Below, piece after piece: positions 26,784-41,700 of a stretch of DNA of 64,000 nucleotides. The stretch comes from Brevibacillus brevis NBRC 100599 (GTDB taxonomy: Bacteria; Bacillota; Bacilli; Brevibacillales; Brevibacillaceae), in NCBI RefSeq assembly GCF_000010165.1, contig NC_012491.1, positions 4,161,501 to 4,225,500 on the forward strand. The letters are read 5' to 3'. Positions within the stretch are counted from its first letter, which is position 1. Each line of letters opens with the position of its first letter. The notes under the pieces are model-generated. The model ran no database searches. It saw nothing but the letters and a program-made list of their open reading frames with translations, and was not told where the DNA came from. The position numbers were made by a program, and so were the translations under genes.

Positions 26784-29700
26784 TTATCCCTCCACTATTT
26801 GTCGCTTCCAAATACTGATCGTATGGTTGGGTTTCTCTTCACGGTAGACGTCAAATCGGTTTAACGTCGGAGGTGCAATCGAATGTCGTTTGTTCGGACG
26901 TGAGACTGCCTCCTCCCAGGATTGTAAAACGACGTTGGCGTTGGTTCCCCCATCTGCAAAACAATTAATCGCTGCTATTCTGGGTGAATCGTTCCATTCA
27001 GAAAGCTGTCGTTGAAAATAAAAAGGCGTTGACTCCATATGGAAATGAGTCATCGGCTCTTGCCCTGACAGGAACGGAACCAATTGTCGGTGTTTGAGCA
27101 TCAGCACGACTTTTATCAAGCTGGCAATCCCTTCTGCACATAATGGATGACCGATATTTGGCTTGATCGATCCTAATCCGCAAGCCTCCGAATGAGATGA
27201 GCGATAGACAGACTGAATGGCTTTGAGTTCAAGTAAATCGGTAACCTCTGAACCTGATCCATTCGCTTCGATATAACTGATTTGTTCCGGCTTCACGCCA
27301 GCTTTAGCCAGTGCCGACTGCATTACCTCTTTTTGGGCTTGCAAATTCGGGGTGGCAGGACCTGCTGTTCGTCCATCATTGTTGACCGCTACTCCCTTGA
27401 TGACGGCTTGTATTTCATCCCCATCAGCCAGTGCTTGCTCCACGGTCTTCAATAGAACCATTCCTACGCCTTCTCCCAAAACGAGTCCGCCCGCACGTCT
27501 ATCAAAAATATGGAAGGCTGGCTCCTCGCTTAAAATTCCTCTTTGGTGGAACATCCGATGCGCTTCATCACCGTTTAATACGTTCACCCCACCGACGATA
27601 GCAGCCTCAATCTCTCCACTTCGAAGGGCATGAATCGCCATATTCATCCCGACCAGCGCTGAAGAGCATGCCGTATCAATGACCATACTCGGACCTCTAA
27701 GATCGAAGTATTGGGAAATATTCGTAGCCAAATAGTTTTGTCCCACGGTCATAATCGGGTTTTGTGTTTGATGTAGACGATCTTCGCTTGGGCGGTGATT
27801 ACTTCTTGCCCCGATGTAGATACCTACCGATTTTCCCTTGATGTCTTTCGGTGTGTATCCAGCCTGATGCCAAAGGTGAAGACTTTCCTCCAATACCAAT
27901 AGCGCTTGCGGGTCCATCGCCTTGGCATCTTCTTTTGCAATCAGGAAGTAAGAAGGATCAAACGTCGTGATGTCGTCCAGAAGTCCCGCGTGATAGGAAT
28001 TTTCATAACCCCAGCGTTCCTTGGGTACAGCACCAATGGCTGAACGGCCCTCCGCTAACAACTTCCAATATTCTTCCACGTTACGAGCACCCGGAAAACG
28101 ACAAGAGAGCCCCACTACCGCAATGTCAGACAGATTTTGAATTGCTTCCCGATATTGCGCAGCCTGACTACTCGCCATTTGGCTTTTCACAGTCTCCCTA
28201 CGGATGGGCTGACTCTTCGGATCGCGGTTCATTTCAGGAGGTGTCAGCTTCAGATCGTCAGCGATGGAATCGCCGTGATTGCTGGACAGCCATTCTGCAA
28301 GAGTTTCGATGGTGGGATACTCATATAAAATCGTCGGGTCCAACTCCTTGCCCAACCATTTACTGATCTCATTCATGACTTGAGCCAGTAACACCGAATC
28401 GATCCCATAGTCCGGAAACTCTTTGTCTATCTCCAATCTGGCAGGATCTATTTTCAGTTCCTTCGCAAACAGCTCAATCAATCTTGTTTGCGCTGTCTTC
28501 ACAGGATCCACTAAGCTTTGCGTCGGCTTGCCTGCTGGTGGACGATGAGACGAGAGATTCGCTCCAGAAGCTTCTTGCTTTTTGTGTTGCATCAGCTGAT
28601 GGGGTTCCCACAGTTCTTGGTTAATGGCTGCCGGGAAAACTACAGGACCCATTTTCTCCAAAAGAATATGATCTAGTAATCGCAGTCCTTGCTCGTCCGT
28701 GATGTGTACAAGTCCTGTTTGCTGATAGGCTTTGGTCGTAACTGCACCAATTCCCGTTTCCTTCCAACTCGGCCACTGAATGCTGATGATCGGGCAAGAA
28801 TCCGCATGTGCGTAAGCAAAATAATCCATATAGGCATTGGCTAACGCGTAATCACTCTGTCCCGCTGCCAGGGACGGAATGACTGCCGAAGCAGATGAAA
28901 AGAGAACGAAGAACTGTAAAGGCTCGTCCTTGCAGATTTGGTAGAGCGTATGCAGCCCAGCCACTTTCGGTTGTAATACCTGCTGAATTCCAGCCGTCGT
29001 TTTCCGAATAAAGGCAGGATTTTGATCATCGCTAAAACCTGCGCAATGAATCACCCCGCCAATAGGCCCCATCGTCTGTTTTATCTCGTGTAAATACTGT
29101 TTCCAAGCCTCTTCATCAGTTAAGGATACAGATAAGACTTGAACCTGTACGCCTTGCGCTTCCAAAGCTTGTACCGCCCGAATTTTCTTTGCTGTGGAAG
29201 TGCTTTGCTGCTGATAATCTCCCCATTGCTCGCGCGGCGGCAGGCTTTCTCGCCCTGTGAGCACCAGTTTTTTGACACCATAATGTTCTACAAAATGCTT
29301 GGCACATAAATACCCTAGCCCTCGTGTACCGCCTGTAATCAATAAAACATGGTTCTCAGGGAATACAAGCGCTGGCTCCTGACTGTCAGCTACCATCTCT
29401 TCCTGAAGATAAGCACTATAACGCTCACCTGATCGATAGCAAACCTCTGCTTCCTGATCATCCATGAAAAACTCTGCTGCAATCTGTTGCGCAAGTTCTT
29501 CTCCATCAGCCAATGGATCTAGATCCACATGACGTGATTGCAGATGCTTATATTCACTTTGCAGCATCCGGTACAAGCCAACACGGGAGGCACCCGCCAA
29601 ATTGACAGCGTCATTTTGAAAGGCCTCCACACCTTTTGTCACACCCAATAGCTTTATGCCTTCTTTATGACCATTCTCAATGAGCTGTTGCAGCCATGGA

Positions 29701-32700
29701 ATCCAAGCCAGCGAATCGGCCTGCTGATGTCCACAACCGATCAAATCTACGATACCATCATAGTTTTTCCACTCCGTCTCATCCTGATGGAGTCGTGATT
29801 CAAGCTCGTTGTGCTCTATGATTTCACTCTTTGCGAAATGGTTGGACAGTTGAATCGCCAATTGCTTCGTCTCATCCGTTGTGAAAATACCGATCGTTCG
29901 ATGAGCTACCTTGGCTGGCATCGCTGGGCAAGCCTTCCATTGCTTTTTCAAAATGCGCATGTACGGCTGAACCGGAATCTGCTCATAAGTGGATCGGGAT
30001 GCTGCACCTGTAAATGACGTATGTCCACCAGGCACCCAATAAGCTTCTCTGCTAAATGGATAGGTTGGAAGACTGATCCGTCGAGGCTTTCTCTCCCCAT
30101 ACAAGCTGCTCCAGTCAATGTTTAGCCCTTTCACCCAAACATCCAGCAATTTTCCGTATTTGCCTTTGTTCATCCAGGAATCAATCATTTGCGGCATATC
30201 ATCATCGGCTGCAAAGATTGCCAAGGTCTCTTTATGACGTTTTACCTGTCCGTGATACAGGTCCTCAATGTCCTTCTGCCTGCCTATGAATTGCTTTAAT
30301 TTCTCTTCAAGTTCCATCATCGAGCACGCGATCACAGCCAAACGTTCTTCCATCGCTTCTCGTCCCACTTGCAGGGTATATGCCATTTGAGCTAAATCCG
30401 CATCGGATAATTCCTGTTCTGAAATGGCTCCGAGCAGTCGTTGTACCCGTTCTTGAAGCTGCTCTTCATTTTTTGCCGATAAGAGAATCAACACAGGATT
30501 TTGCGGACTTGCCACTAAGGTAGGCTGCTCTTGCGTTTTTGGAATGTATTCTTCAATCACGACATGGGCATTCGATCCACCCGCACCAAAACTGCTCACA
30601 CCGGCACGACGTGGAACCTCCCGTCCGTCAATGACCGGACGCTTCCACTCCGCCAGCTCTTGCTGAACAACAAAAGGTGTCACGCTGAAATCTATATTCG
30701 GATTGAGTACTTCAGCATGCAGGGATGGGGCTAATTGTCCATGCTTGAGCTGCAATAAAACCTTCGTCACCCCAGCAATACCCGCTGCACTCTCACAATG
30801 CCCGATGTTTGATTTCGCCGATCCAATGGCACAAAACTGTTTGTCATTTGTATACGCTTGGAAAGCCTTCGTTAAGCCCGTCATTTCAATGGGATCGCCT
30901 AAAGAGGTCCCCGTACCATGTGCTTCCAGATAGCTGATCGTCCGTGGATCGATTCCGGCTTTTTGGAAAGCACGTCCAATAACCCGAGCTTGGGCATTCG
31001 GGCTAGGCACATTGTAGCCATTGGTTTTTCCTCCGTGGTTAACGGCGGTTCCTTTTATCACACCATAAATTTGATCTCCATCGGCAATCGCTTTCGCCAG
31101 AGGTTTAAGCAGGACTGCTCCCACCCCCTCGCCAGGTACATACCCGTCGCCGCCAATGCCAAAGCTTTCGCATCGTCCCTTGCTAGATGCGAATTTGCCC
31201 TGTCCAAGCATCAAGTATTTATTAGGGTGAATCGAAACGTTGACACCACCTGCAATAGCAGCTTCACATTCCCCTTGCTGTAGACTTTGGCAAGCCAAAT
31301 GAATGGTTGTCAGGGAAGAGGAACACATCGTATCGACTGCCATGCTAGGTCCATGGAAGTTGCAGAAATAAGAAACGCGATTCGCAATGGAGGCTGGACT
31401 TCCTGCCAGCGCCATCGGTCTGCCGAGCATCGTTTCCTGTGCTCCATAGAGCTGGTATTCTTCGTACATGACTCCGACATAAACCCCGACATTACCGCCT
31501 AGACCCATGCCAGGTGTTGAACCGAGAGATTCACGAGTATACCCGGCATCCTCTAACGTTTCATAGACGCATTCCAAGAACAAGCGCTCTTGCGGGTCCA
31601 TGATTTCAGCCTCTCTTGGTGTGATATTGAAAAATAACGGGTCAAATTGATCCACACCGTCCAGGAAGCCCCCCCACTTGCTGTAGGTTTTTCCTTGTTT
31701 TTTCTTATCTGCATCAAAGAATAGGCTGTGATCCCAACGCTCTTCGGGAATTTCTGTGACACAATCCTTGCCATCACGCAGGTTACGCCAGAACTCATTC
31801 ATGGTTCTCGCTTTCGGATAACGACCGGAGACCCCAATAATCGCAATGTCTAAGGCGTCGTTTGCTGGTTTGGTTTCACTCATCGTTTCCTTCAACGCAT
31901 TGCCTCTGCTCCTGCGGTTATGGATGATCGGTTTTGCCGTTGCAGCAACCGTCGTCGGTGCAACGCTCGATCTTTTAGCAGGGGGTACCGTTGGTGCTTC
32001 TTTCTCATCCATACCCAGGATACTCATCATCTGATCCTGATGCGCTGCCAGGAAGTATTTCGCAATTTCTTCGATGGTTTGATATTCGAAAAATAACGTT
32101 TTCGACAACGAACCAAACGTTTTTTCTAATTCATTTGTTAATTGCATGACCATAATCGAGTCAATTCCGTACTTTTCCAACAAAGCATCTGCTTCAATGC
32201 GGTCTATCGGCAGCTTGATCACGGAAGAGACCAGCTTTTTGAAATAATAGATGGCTTTTTCCTTTGGCAAATGATAACTCGTTGGTTGTACAACGGGAGA
32301 AGCTTTGACTTCTTGTTCTGCTGTCTTCGGTCTTCCCACCACTGCTGCGTGGAGGCGTTGTAGATCTCCTTCCATTACCATCACCTGATCTTTTCGAGAA
32401 GCTACGGCTTCATAAAAAGCACGAATACCCGTCGCGGTCTGCAAAGAGGTCATTCCAACCCTTTGTTTCACCATCTCCTCAACTGCTTCATCTACTTGCA
32501 TCCCGCCCTCTTTCCAGAGCGGCCAATTGATGGAGACCGTTTGACCTTGACGTTGCTTTGCCTGCACTCGTTCATTCCGATCTTTCGCATAGCCATCCAT
32601 AAAGGCATTCGCGCAAGCATAGTCTGCCTGACCACTATTTCCTATACTTCCTGCTATCGAAGAAAAGAGGACGAAGAAATCGAGAGGCTGATCTTTACTC

Positions 32701-35700
32701 GCCTCATCTAGATTCGTAAGACCTGCAACTTTTGGCGCTACCACTTGGTTCCATTCTTCTGTCGTTTTCTTGAGGATGAAGTTATCTCGCACGACACCCG
32801 CACTATGGATAATGCCGTGAAGCCCTCCGAATTCCTGGTGAATGCTTTGGATGAGTTGGTTTACTTCCTGCTTATCCGTCACATCAACTTGACGGTAGAC
32901 AACCGTTGCCCCTGACCTTTGCAAATCATGAAGGATCGCTTGCTTATCTTCGCGCAAAGGAGAACGTCCTGTGAGAATTAAGGTTGCCTGTTTCGCTTGA
33001 CTCGCGATTTCCCTTGCAAAAATCAACCCTAAACCGCCTGCCCCACCCGTAATCAGATAGGTTCCTTGCTCTCTCCACGGAATAGTGACCTCATCCTGCA
33101 ATGGCTTGGTTTCGCACCAGCCCAGTACATAACGTTTGCCCGCTTGATAGCGAATTCGGTCATCCATTGGCTCGCAGGCATTCTCTTGCAGCTTGTTTAC
33201 GATTTCTTCTGCATGTTCACCTAGGTTTAATTCAATGAATTGACCGATGACATTTGGGTTCTCCTGCTGGGCTGTTTTCAGCAAGCCAGAAAGCCCGCTT
33301 ACGTATGCTTGCTCCGCTTTGTCGGGAACGACGACCTGCACGAACACTTTGCCATGTATCTTTTGTTGAAAGATGCTTTGGATTTCCAAAAATACTCGGG
33401 AAGCATAGGCCTCGAATCTGTCGGCAATGGCATCCTGTTGGGATTGCAAAGGAATTAAGCGCACTTCGTTCATCTCTGCGGAAATACTCGCAAGCGACGA
33501 TTCAAAGCCTTCCGCCATCATCACGATATGCTGTGCATAGCCAGGAGCCTCTGTTTTTTGGACTGCTGCTTGCTCTTTCCAGCAAGGATGAACCATCAAC
33601 ATCGCTTGTGCCTCAGTTGTTTCGAAGTCTACCGCTTTACCGTCCAGCTTACGAGACGAAAATCGCTTCATTCTGACGCAAACGTTCCCTTGCTCGTCAC
33701 ATAAGTCAATATCCAGCTTTTGTACATGATCAGAAGCGTTGCTACCATCACTGTAGCGAATATACGCCCACATCTGCGGCGTGCATGGACTGAAGATTTC
33801 CAGCTCATCCAGCGCAAAAGGCAAGATTGGCTTGAGCGAATCAAGCTGGTAATCGAAGCTCCTGTCATCAACCCCCATAAACAAGCCAATCGCCGCCTGT
33901 AAAGCCGAATCCATCATACTGGGGTGCAGCACAAACTGCTCTTCTGTCCCCAAAACAGCGAAAGGGAGGGACAGCTTTGCCAACACCTGCTCCATGCCCT
34001 TATGCACTTGCTCGATTCCTTGCAGCGCTGGACCATAATGGATTCCCATTCTTTTATAACCGTCATAGCATTGGCTGCGGCTCAAGATGCCATGGTCGCA
34101 TGCGGCTTGTAACGCAGCGAGATCGAGCGTCGGCGTCTCGGCAACCGTATGGAATCCAGCACTTCCTTGACTATGGACAATCTCTTCTGCTTCATTTTCT
34201 GCATGCTCACTGAAAATTCGATAGCCAATCTCCCCACTATCCTCGAGCTGAAGACCAATGTGAACGTCGACTGGCTGATCATCGACAGCAATTGGCTTAG
34301 CCCACACAATATTTGTGAGCTTCAAGCTACTCTGTCCCGCTTTCAAGGCTCCCGCTGACTGATCGATTGCCTCGCGTGCCATTTCAAGATAGGCAACACC
34401 CGGTAAGAGCTGCTGACCATTCACAACATGATCTGCCAAGAAAAATTCCTGTCCACGGAAGGTGGAACTATACCGCTGTTCCAACAATTCGGACGTATTT
34501 TTCTGGAGCAATGGGTGAAGGAAGAGCGACCCTTCTGACGCCGCTGCCACTTCGCGCGCAAATTGCGTATCCATCTGAGGAATCCAATAACGTTCTCTTG
34601 CAAACGGATACGTAGGCAGGCTCATGCGACGAGGCTTCTTCTCACCGTAGAGCTTGTCCCAATCAACCACGCCTCCATTTACCCATAGATCAAGCAGCTT
34701 GGTGTATTTTCTTTTGCTGATCCAAGCACCGATGGCCTGTTTCAAATCTTCATCCGCTTCAAACACGGCGATTGTCTTTTTGTTGCCTTTCACCTGTCCA
34801 CGGAATACATCTGTAATACTTTCCTGTCCATCTACAAATTGCGTCAGCTTTTCCTGAAGCTCTTGAATGGAGCTGGCCATCACACCCAGTCGCTCTTCCA
34901 TCGCTTCTCGCCCAATTTGAAGCGTGTAAGCAATATCTGCTAAGTCCATATCAGAAATGGTCCGATCCTTGATCACCGCTAACAATCGCTGTGCCTGTTC
35001 GTGGAGCTGGCTTTCATTCTTTGCTGACAGGAGAATGATCGCTGGATTTGCCTGATTTACTTGGATAGCTGGACGTTTCTCGTCGTCTGGAATGTACTCT
35101 TCCAAAACGATATGAGCATTCGAGCCGCCCGCACCAAAGCTACTCACACCGGAGCGTCTTGGAATTTCCTGACCGTCAATGACGGGACGTTTCCACTCCG
35201 CCAGCTCTTGCTGGACGACAAACGGAGTCGTGCTGAAATCAATATTCGGGTTTAGCACCTCCGCATGCAAAGATGGTGCTAGCTGCCCGTGTTTGAGCTG
35301 TAACAGGATTTTCGTAATCCCAGCAATTCCCGCTGCGCTCTCACAATGCCCGATATTGGACTTCGCTGATCCGATGGAGCAAAACTGCTTGTCTTTTGTG
35401 TACGCTTGGAAGGCTTTGGTCAAGCCTGCGATCTCTATCGGATCTCCTAAAGAAGTGCCTGTACCGTGGGCTTCCAAATAACTAATCGTCCGCGGATCAA
35501 TTCCTGCCTCCCTCAAGGCACGCCCAATTACGCTCGCTTGTGCATTCGGGTTCGGTACGGTATAACCATTTGTTTTGCCGCCATGGTTAATAGCGCTTCC
35601 TTTAATCACACCGTAAATTTGATCTCCATCAGCGATTGCTTTCGCCAGAGGTTTAAGAAGCACCGCGCCGACACCCTCACCGGGCACATAACCGTCGCCG

Positions 35701-38700
35701 CCAAGCCCAAAGCTTTCGCATCGTCCCTTGCTGGAAGCAAATTTCCCCTGTCCGAGCATCAAATATTTATTCGGGTGAATGGAAACATTGACTCCACCCG
35801 CAATCGCGACCTCGCATTCACCGTGCAGCAAGCTTTGGCAGGCAAAATGGATGCCCGTTAGCGAGGAGGAACACATAGTATCAACAGCTACGCTAGGACC
35901 ATGGAAATCAAAGAAATAAGAAACACGGTTCGCAACAGATGAGAAGCTTCCGCCAAGGGCCATTGGTCTGCCCCTCATGGTTTCTTGTGCACCATACAGT
36001 TGATACTCTTCATACATGATGCCCACATAAACACCGACATTTCCGCCAAGTCCGAAGCCTTGGGACGCTCCGAGAGATTCGCGGGTATAACCTGCATCCT
36101 CTAAGGTTTCATACACACACTCCAGAAATAAACGTTCCTGCGGGTCCATGATTTCTGCTTCCAGCGGAGAAATGTTGAAGAACAGCGGATCGAATTGATC
36201 CACACCGTCTATGAAACCGCCCCATTTGCTGTAGGTTTTCCCCCGTTTGTTCTTATCCTCATCAAAATACAGACTGTGGTTCCAGCGCTCTTTAGGGATC
36301 TCCGTAATGCAATCCTTGCCATCGCGCAAATTGTTCCAGAACTCTTGGATATTCCGCGCTTTCGGATAACGTCCAGAAACCCCAATGATCGCAATGTCCA
36401 AAGCTCCTGCTCCTTTTGCTGGTTGGGTTTCCTTCTGTGTTGAGATGAACCGCGAGCCTTTGCGATTGCTTCCGCGATGGCTATTCCTTTGCATTTTCGA
36501 CGTGTTCTCTTCTGTTGACACGGTTGCAGTTTCTCGGGTAACAACTGTTTCCTGCTGTTCCGTAAGACCCAAGACTTCAATGAATTTGTCTCGATAGGAA
36601 TCCAGGAAATATCCAATCAATTCTTGAATCGTTTGATACTCAAAAAATAACGTTTTCGGCAGCGAGCCAAAGCTTTTCTCTAGTTGGTTGGTTAATTTCA
36701 TGGATAGAATCGAATCAATTCCGTATGTCTCCATCGCGGCATCTTCTTCGATTCGATTCACAGGCAATTGCAGAACCTCGGCAAATTCCTTTTTCACAAA
36801 ATGAGTTGCTTTCTCGTGGAGAACATTATTTTCCACACTAGTTGTCGCTTGTTTTTCATTTGGCTCTACCTTGGTTGGTGTGATCGATGCCACTGGTTGC
36901 ACCTGTTTTACCAGCGTGTCTTCAAATTCTTCCAGTAAATAAGCTGCAAGCTGCTGAAGCGTCGGACACTCCACGAATACAGTCGGAGTTAGTCCGATGT
37001 GATATTGCTTACGGAGCTTGTTGGCGAATTCAGTCAGTAGAACCTGATTAAATCCGAGTTCTGACAGCTCTACTTTGCCATCAATATCCGTGAAAGGAAC
37101 CTGAAGCAGCTCCGACACGGTTTGCATCAAGGCCAATTCCACTTTTTGCAGCAGGCTGCTGGTATCCATTGTGACCGAATCCTTGGATTGAAAATTGTTG
37201 ACTTGCGATTGCAAAAACAGTGTTTGCTTGAGCTTCGCCAGATCACCTTCCATCACCATAACCTGTGCTTTTCCAGAGGCTAAGCCTTGGTACATGGCTG
37301 CAATCCCCGTCGCAGTCTGCATAGCGACTACTCCTCTGCTATGCTCCAACATGTCACCGGCCTCTGCATCAGCCTTCATTCCGCCCTCTTTCCACAGCGG
37401 CCAATTCATGGACAATGTCTGTCCGTGACGTTGCTGTAACGCAACCAATCCATTGCGATAGTGGGCAAATCCGTCCATAAAGGCGTTGGCGCACGCATAG
37501 TCTGCTTGTCCGATATTCCCCAAGCTGCCAGCCACCGAGGAAAACAGTACCAGGAAATCCAGTTCTACATCTCTAGTGGCCTCATCCAGATTGATGAGAC
37601 CCGTAACCTTCGGACCCTGAACCGCTTGAACTTCCTCCCGGGTTTTCTTGAGGATATAGCTGTCACGAAGCACGCCAGCACTATGAATAATGCCATGAAG
37701 TCGTCCATAGTCCTGTTGAATCGTGCGGATCAACTCTGCCATTTCCTGTTTCTGCGTCACATCAACTTGGCGGTATTCAACTCTTGCACCATTTCTTTTC
37801 AAGTCATGGAGTTTACCTTGCTTCTCTTGATCCAATGGGGAACGTCCTGTCAGAATCAGGTTCGCCTGTTGAACCTTCTGTACAATTTCGTTGGCAAAAA
37901 TATAACCCAGTCCACCTGCCCCGCCCGTGATGAGATAAACCCCACCGTCTTTCCACGGAATGCTCGTTTCTTGTGGAGCATCGAGTTCTACCCACTCAGC
38001 TACATACCTCTTTCCAGATCGATATCGAATCAGAACATCCAATGGGCAGCGTACATTCTCATTTACTTTTCCAGCGATCCCGAATTCGTCGTCGCCCGAT
38101 TCTATCTCGATTACCTGTCCAACCAGGTTGGGATTCTCCAATTTTGCCGTTTTCAGCAAACCAGAGAAAGCGGTGAAAGATGGCTGCTCTGCTCGCAAGG
38201 GAACGACAATCTGAAATAATACCTTACCGCGTACTTTTTGCTTGAAAACCCCTTGAATTTCCTCCAATATCTGCGTCGTATAATCAATGAAACGCTCGGC
38301 AATGCCTTCTTTGGCGGATTGTAAAGGAAGGCAGCGGACTCCATTCAAGTTGGATTGGAGATTGTTCCAAGTAATGCGATCCGGTTCAACCATCATCACG
38401 ATACGCTGTGTATAATCAGACGCTTCGGCGATGCTCACAACCGCTTTTTCCTTCCACTCAGGATGAACCAGCAGTGTTCCGAGCTTCCCTTTGGAATCTA
38501 TCGCCTCTACTTCACCTTCCAGCACTCGTGCCGAGAAGCCCTGCATACGCACGCAAACCGTTCCTTGGTCGTCACATAAATCAATATCTACTTTCTGTAC
38601 CTTTTCTCCCGCTCTATTGCCGGCAGCCTGTCGAATCCATACCCACATCTGGGAGGAAGTCTGGCTAAAAATGCTCAGCTTCTCCAGTGCAAATGGCAGG

Positions 38701-41700
38701 ATTGGCTTCAGAATCGCTGTATCGCCTGTGCCAAGCAATAAACCGATAGAGGATTGTAAGGCCGAATCCAGCATGCTCGGATGCAAGACGAATTCTCCTT
38801 GCGTCTCGGCAACTTTGGAAGGCATGGCTAACTTGGCCAATACTTGTCCTTCTCCCACGTACACTTGCTCAATTCCTTGCTGGGCTGGCCCATAGGCAAG
38901 TCCCATTGTTTGAAAGGCTTCATAGAACTCTCTGGCATGAAGTGTTCGATAGCTACATTGGGCTTTGAGCGCATCGAGATTATGCGTGGGTGCAGCAGTG
39001 ATCCCTGCAAACACCACACTCCCTTGACTGTGTACCACCGATTCGGCCTCTACTTGCGGTTCGCTGTATATTTCATAACGAAGGTCGCCGTTATCCTCAG
39101 GATAAATCCCGATGTGTACCTGAACAGGCTTGTCTTCCACCACTATCGGTTGCGCCCAGACAACATTTTTCAGCTCCATCGCGAATTGCTCGTCTTCCAA
39201 CGCTCCCGCTGCTAGATCTGCAGCTGCTCGAGCCATCTCCAGATAAGCAACCCCAGGGAGAATTCTCTTTCCTTTTACAACATGATCCGATAAAAAGAAT
39301 TCCTGACCATCAAAAGTAGAGCTGAATCTTTGTTCACGGAGATCCGAAGTATTTTGATGCAGCAAAGGATGCAGGGAAGCAGTCAGACCAGGCGTACTTT
39401 TTGTGTGAATAGACGTCTGTGTCTTCGGTTTAGGCAGCCAGTAATGCTCTCTGGCAAAAGGATACGCAGGCAAGCTGATCCGACGGGGCTTTTTGTCGTC
39501 ATAAAGCTTATTCCAGTCCATATTCAAGCCCTTCACCCAGAAATCGAGAAGCTTGGCGAATTTTTTGCGTTGCATCCATTTTTCAATCGCTTCTTGCAAC
39601 TCTTCATCGCCTGCAAAGATGTCTGCTGTTTCCCTGCTACGCTTTGCCTGACCGCGATAGAGGTCGGCAATGCTGTCATCACCTGCAAGAAAGCTTTGCA
39701 ACTTCTCTACCAGCTCTGAAAGCGAGCTCACCATCAGGGCCAGGCGTTCTTCCATTGCCTCACGTCCCACTTGGAGCGTATACGCAATATCCACCAAGTC
39801 CACATCTGTAAAGGATTGCTTCTCAATCGACGCTAACAGTCTTTGCACTTGTTCGATGAGACGCTCCTTATTCTTTGCCGACAGAACAATGATCGCCGGA
39901 TTTTGCGGACTGACCGTGATCGACGGGCGTTCCTTAACCGCAGGAATATATTCCTCAATCACAACATGTGCATTGGAGCCTCCTGCACCAAAAGAAGAAA
40001 TCCCGGCAATTCTCGGGAATTCTCTCAATACTCCATTCACTTCCATTAGCGGTCGTTTCCATTCAACCAGGTCCTGCTGAACGACAAAAGGCGTTTTCGA
40101 AAACGGAATATTCGGATTCAGCTCCTTCGCATGAAGGCTTGGGACCAGCTGCTGATGCTTCATTTGCAGCAATATTTTTGCCACTCCTGCTATTCCAGCC
40201 GCCGCTTCCAAGTGACCAATATTGGATTTTACAGAACCAATCGCACAATATCCCGTATCCTGCGTATCCTTGCGGAAGGCTTGGATGAGCCCCGAAATTT
40301 CAATCGGATCGCCAAGCTCCGTGCCTGTTCCATGCGCTTCGATATAGCTTACGGTCTTGGCATGAACACCTGCCTTATCCAGTGCCTGACGAATCAATTC
40401 TCCTTGAGCAGTTGGATTCGGTACCGTATAGCCATTCGTTTTTCCGCCGTGATTCACGCTGGTTCCACGAATCAATCCATAGATATGGTCGCCATCCGCT
40501 ATTGCCTTCGACAGTGGTTTGAGCAGCACTGTACCTACGCCTTCTCCCGGTACAAAACCGTTTCCGCCTTGCCCAAAGCTTTTGCATTGTCCATCCACGG
40601 ACAGCATATGCAGTGCTGACAAGAAGACATAGCTGGAAGGATGCAGATACAGATTGACTCCACCAGCAATCGCCAGTTCACAATCGCCGTTATACAGATG
40701 CTCGCATGCTTCATGAATCGCGGTGAGCGAAGCGGAGCACATCGTATCAATCGGCATACTCGGACCTTGGAGATTGAGGAAATAGGAAACACGATTCGTC
40801 AGTGAGCTAAACGATGTGTGCGGGTAAATCAATTCACCCTGCTTCCATAAATCAGGTCCATACAGGCTGAACCCGGTTTTTGTAATCCCTCCAAACACCC
40901 CGACTCGTCGATTGTACTTTTCCGCAAGCTGTTGTCTCGTATAACCTGCATCCTCTAGCACTTCCCAGCACGACTCCATAAACAATCGTTCCTGCGGGTC
41001 AAAATGCATCGCTTCCCACGGGGACATATTGAAAAAGAGCGGGTCAAAGTCAGCGAATCCGTCTACAAAGCCTCCCCATTTGCCATAACTTTTTCCTTCT
41101 GCCACAGCTTTGTCTGGATCAGGCTCGAAAAAGCCATCCAGTGACCAGCGTTCTTCCGGAATTTCCGTAATGCAATCTTTTCCGGACTTCAGATTCTCCC
41201 AATACTCATTCAACGATCGCGCTTTTGGATAACGTCCGCTCATGCCGATAATGGCAATCGGCTCCCGTGCTATCTGCTTTTCTGATTGCACGGCTACACT
41301 GCGAGTCGGTTCATGACTGGCTATATCACGTTCGTTTTGCACCAGTGGTGTTGGAGTTTCACGATTGACCGCACGCTGACGATCTAGCCCCGTCCACTTC
41401 ATGCATTCTGGCAAGTGATCAGCGACGAGAAAATCTGCAAGGGTGTCAAGCGTCTGACATTCATACAGGATGGTCTTGGACAATTCGCTAAAGACATCGC
41501 CTAGCTTTTTGTTCAGCTGGATCACCATAATCGAATCAATTCCGTATGTTTCGAACGGTTCATCGACAGCGATTTTACCTGCTCCAAGCCTCGTCTCTTG
41601 ACCGAACATCATTTTTAGCTGATAGAGCGTTTTCTCTTTTAACACGCCTGTATCGACTGAAAGCTTCGCATCCTGCATCGATGTGGAACCGAGCTGCGAC

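Larger units (their letters stand above)
25690..31860 (-). other. PKS module 9: split dehydrating bimodule KS-KR-ACP-KS0 | DH-ACP
   Basis: The first half extends and reduces using a KR unlike the others in this window. KS0 (EANGSGS) passes the hydroxyacyl chain across the protein junction to the DH-ACP at the start of the next protein. This is the known trans-AT dehydrating-bimodule layout and predicts an alkene. Confidence 0.83.

Noticed and set aside
26809..26811. TTG at 26811 as the start of the 15583-26781 gene
   Set aside because: It would overlap the upstream gene by 28 bases and has no binding site. GTG 26781 has GGAGGG at ideal spacing.
37461..38219. 252-residue plus-strand open frame, and about two hundred shorter ones opposite the PKS genes
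   Set aside because: They lie antisense to conserved KR, DH and KS coding sequence, have no plausible binding sites or domains, and follow the codon structure of the minus-strand genes.
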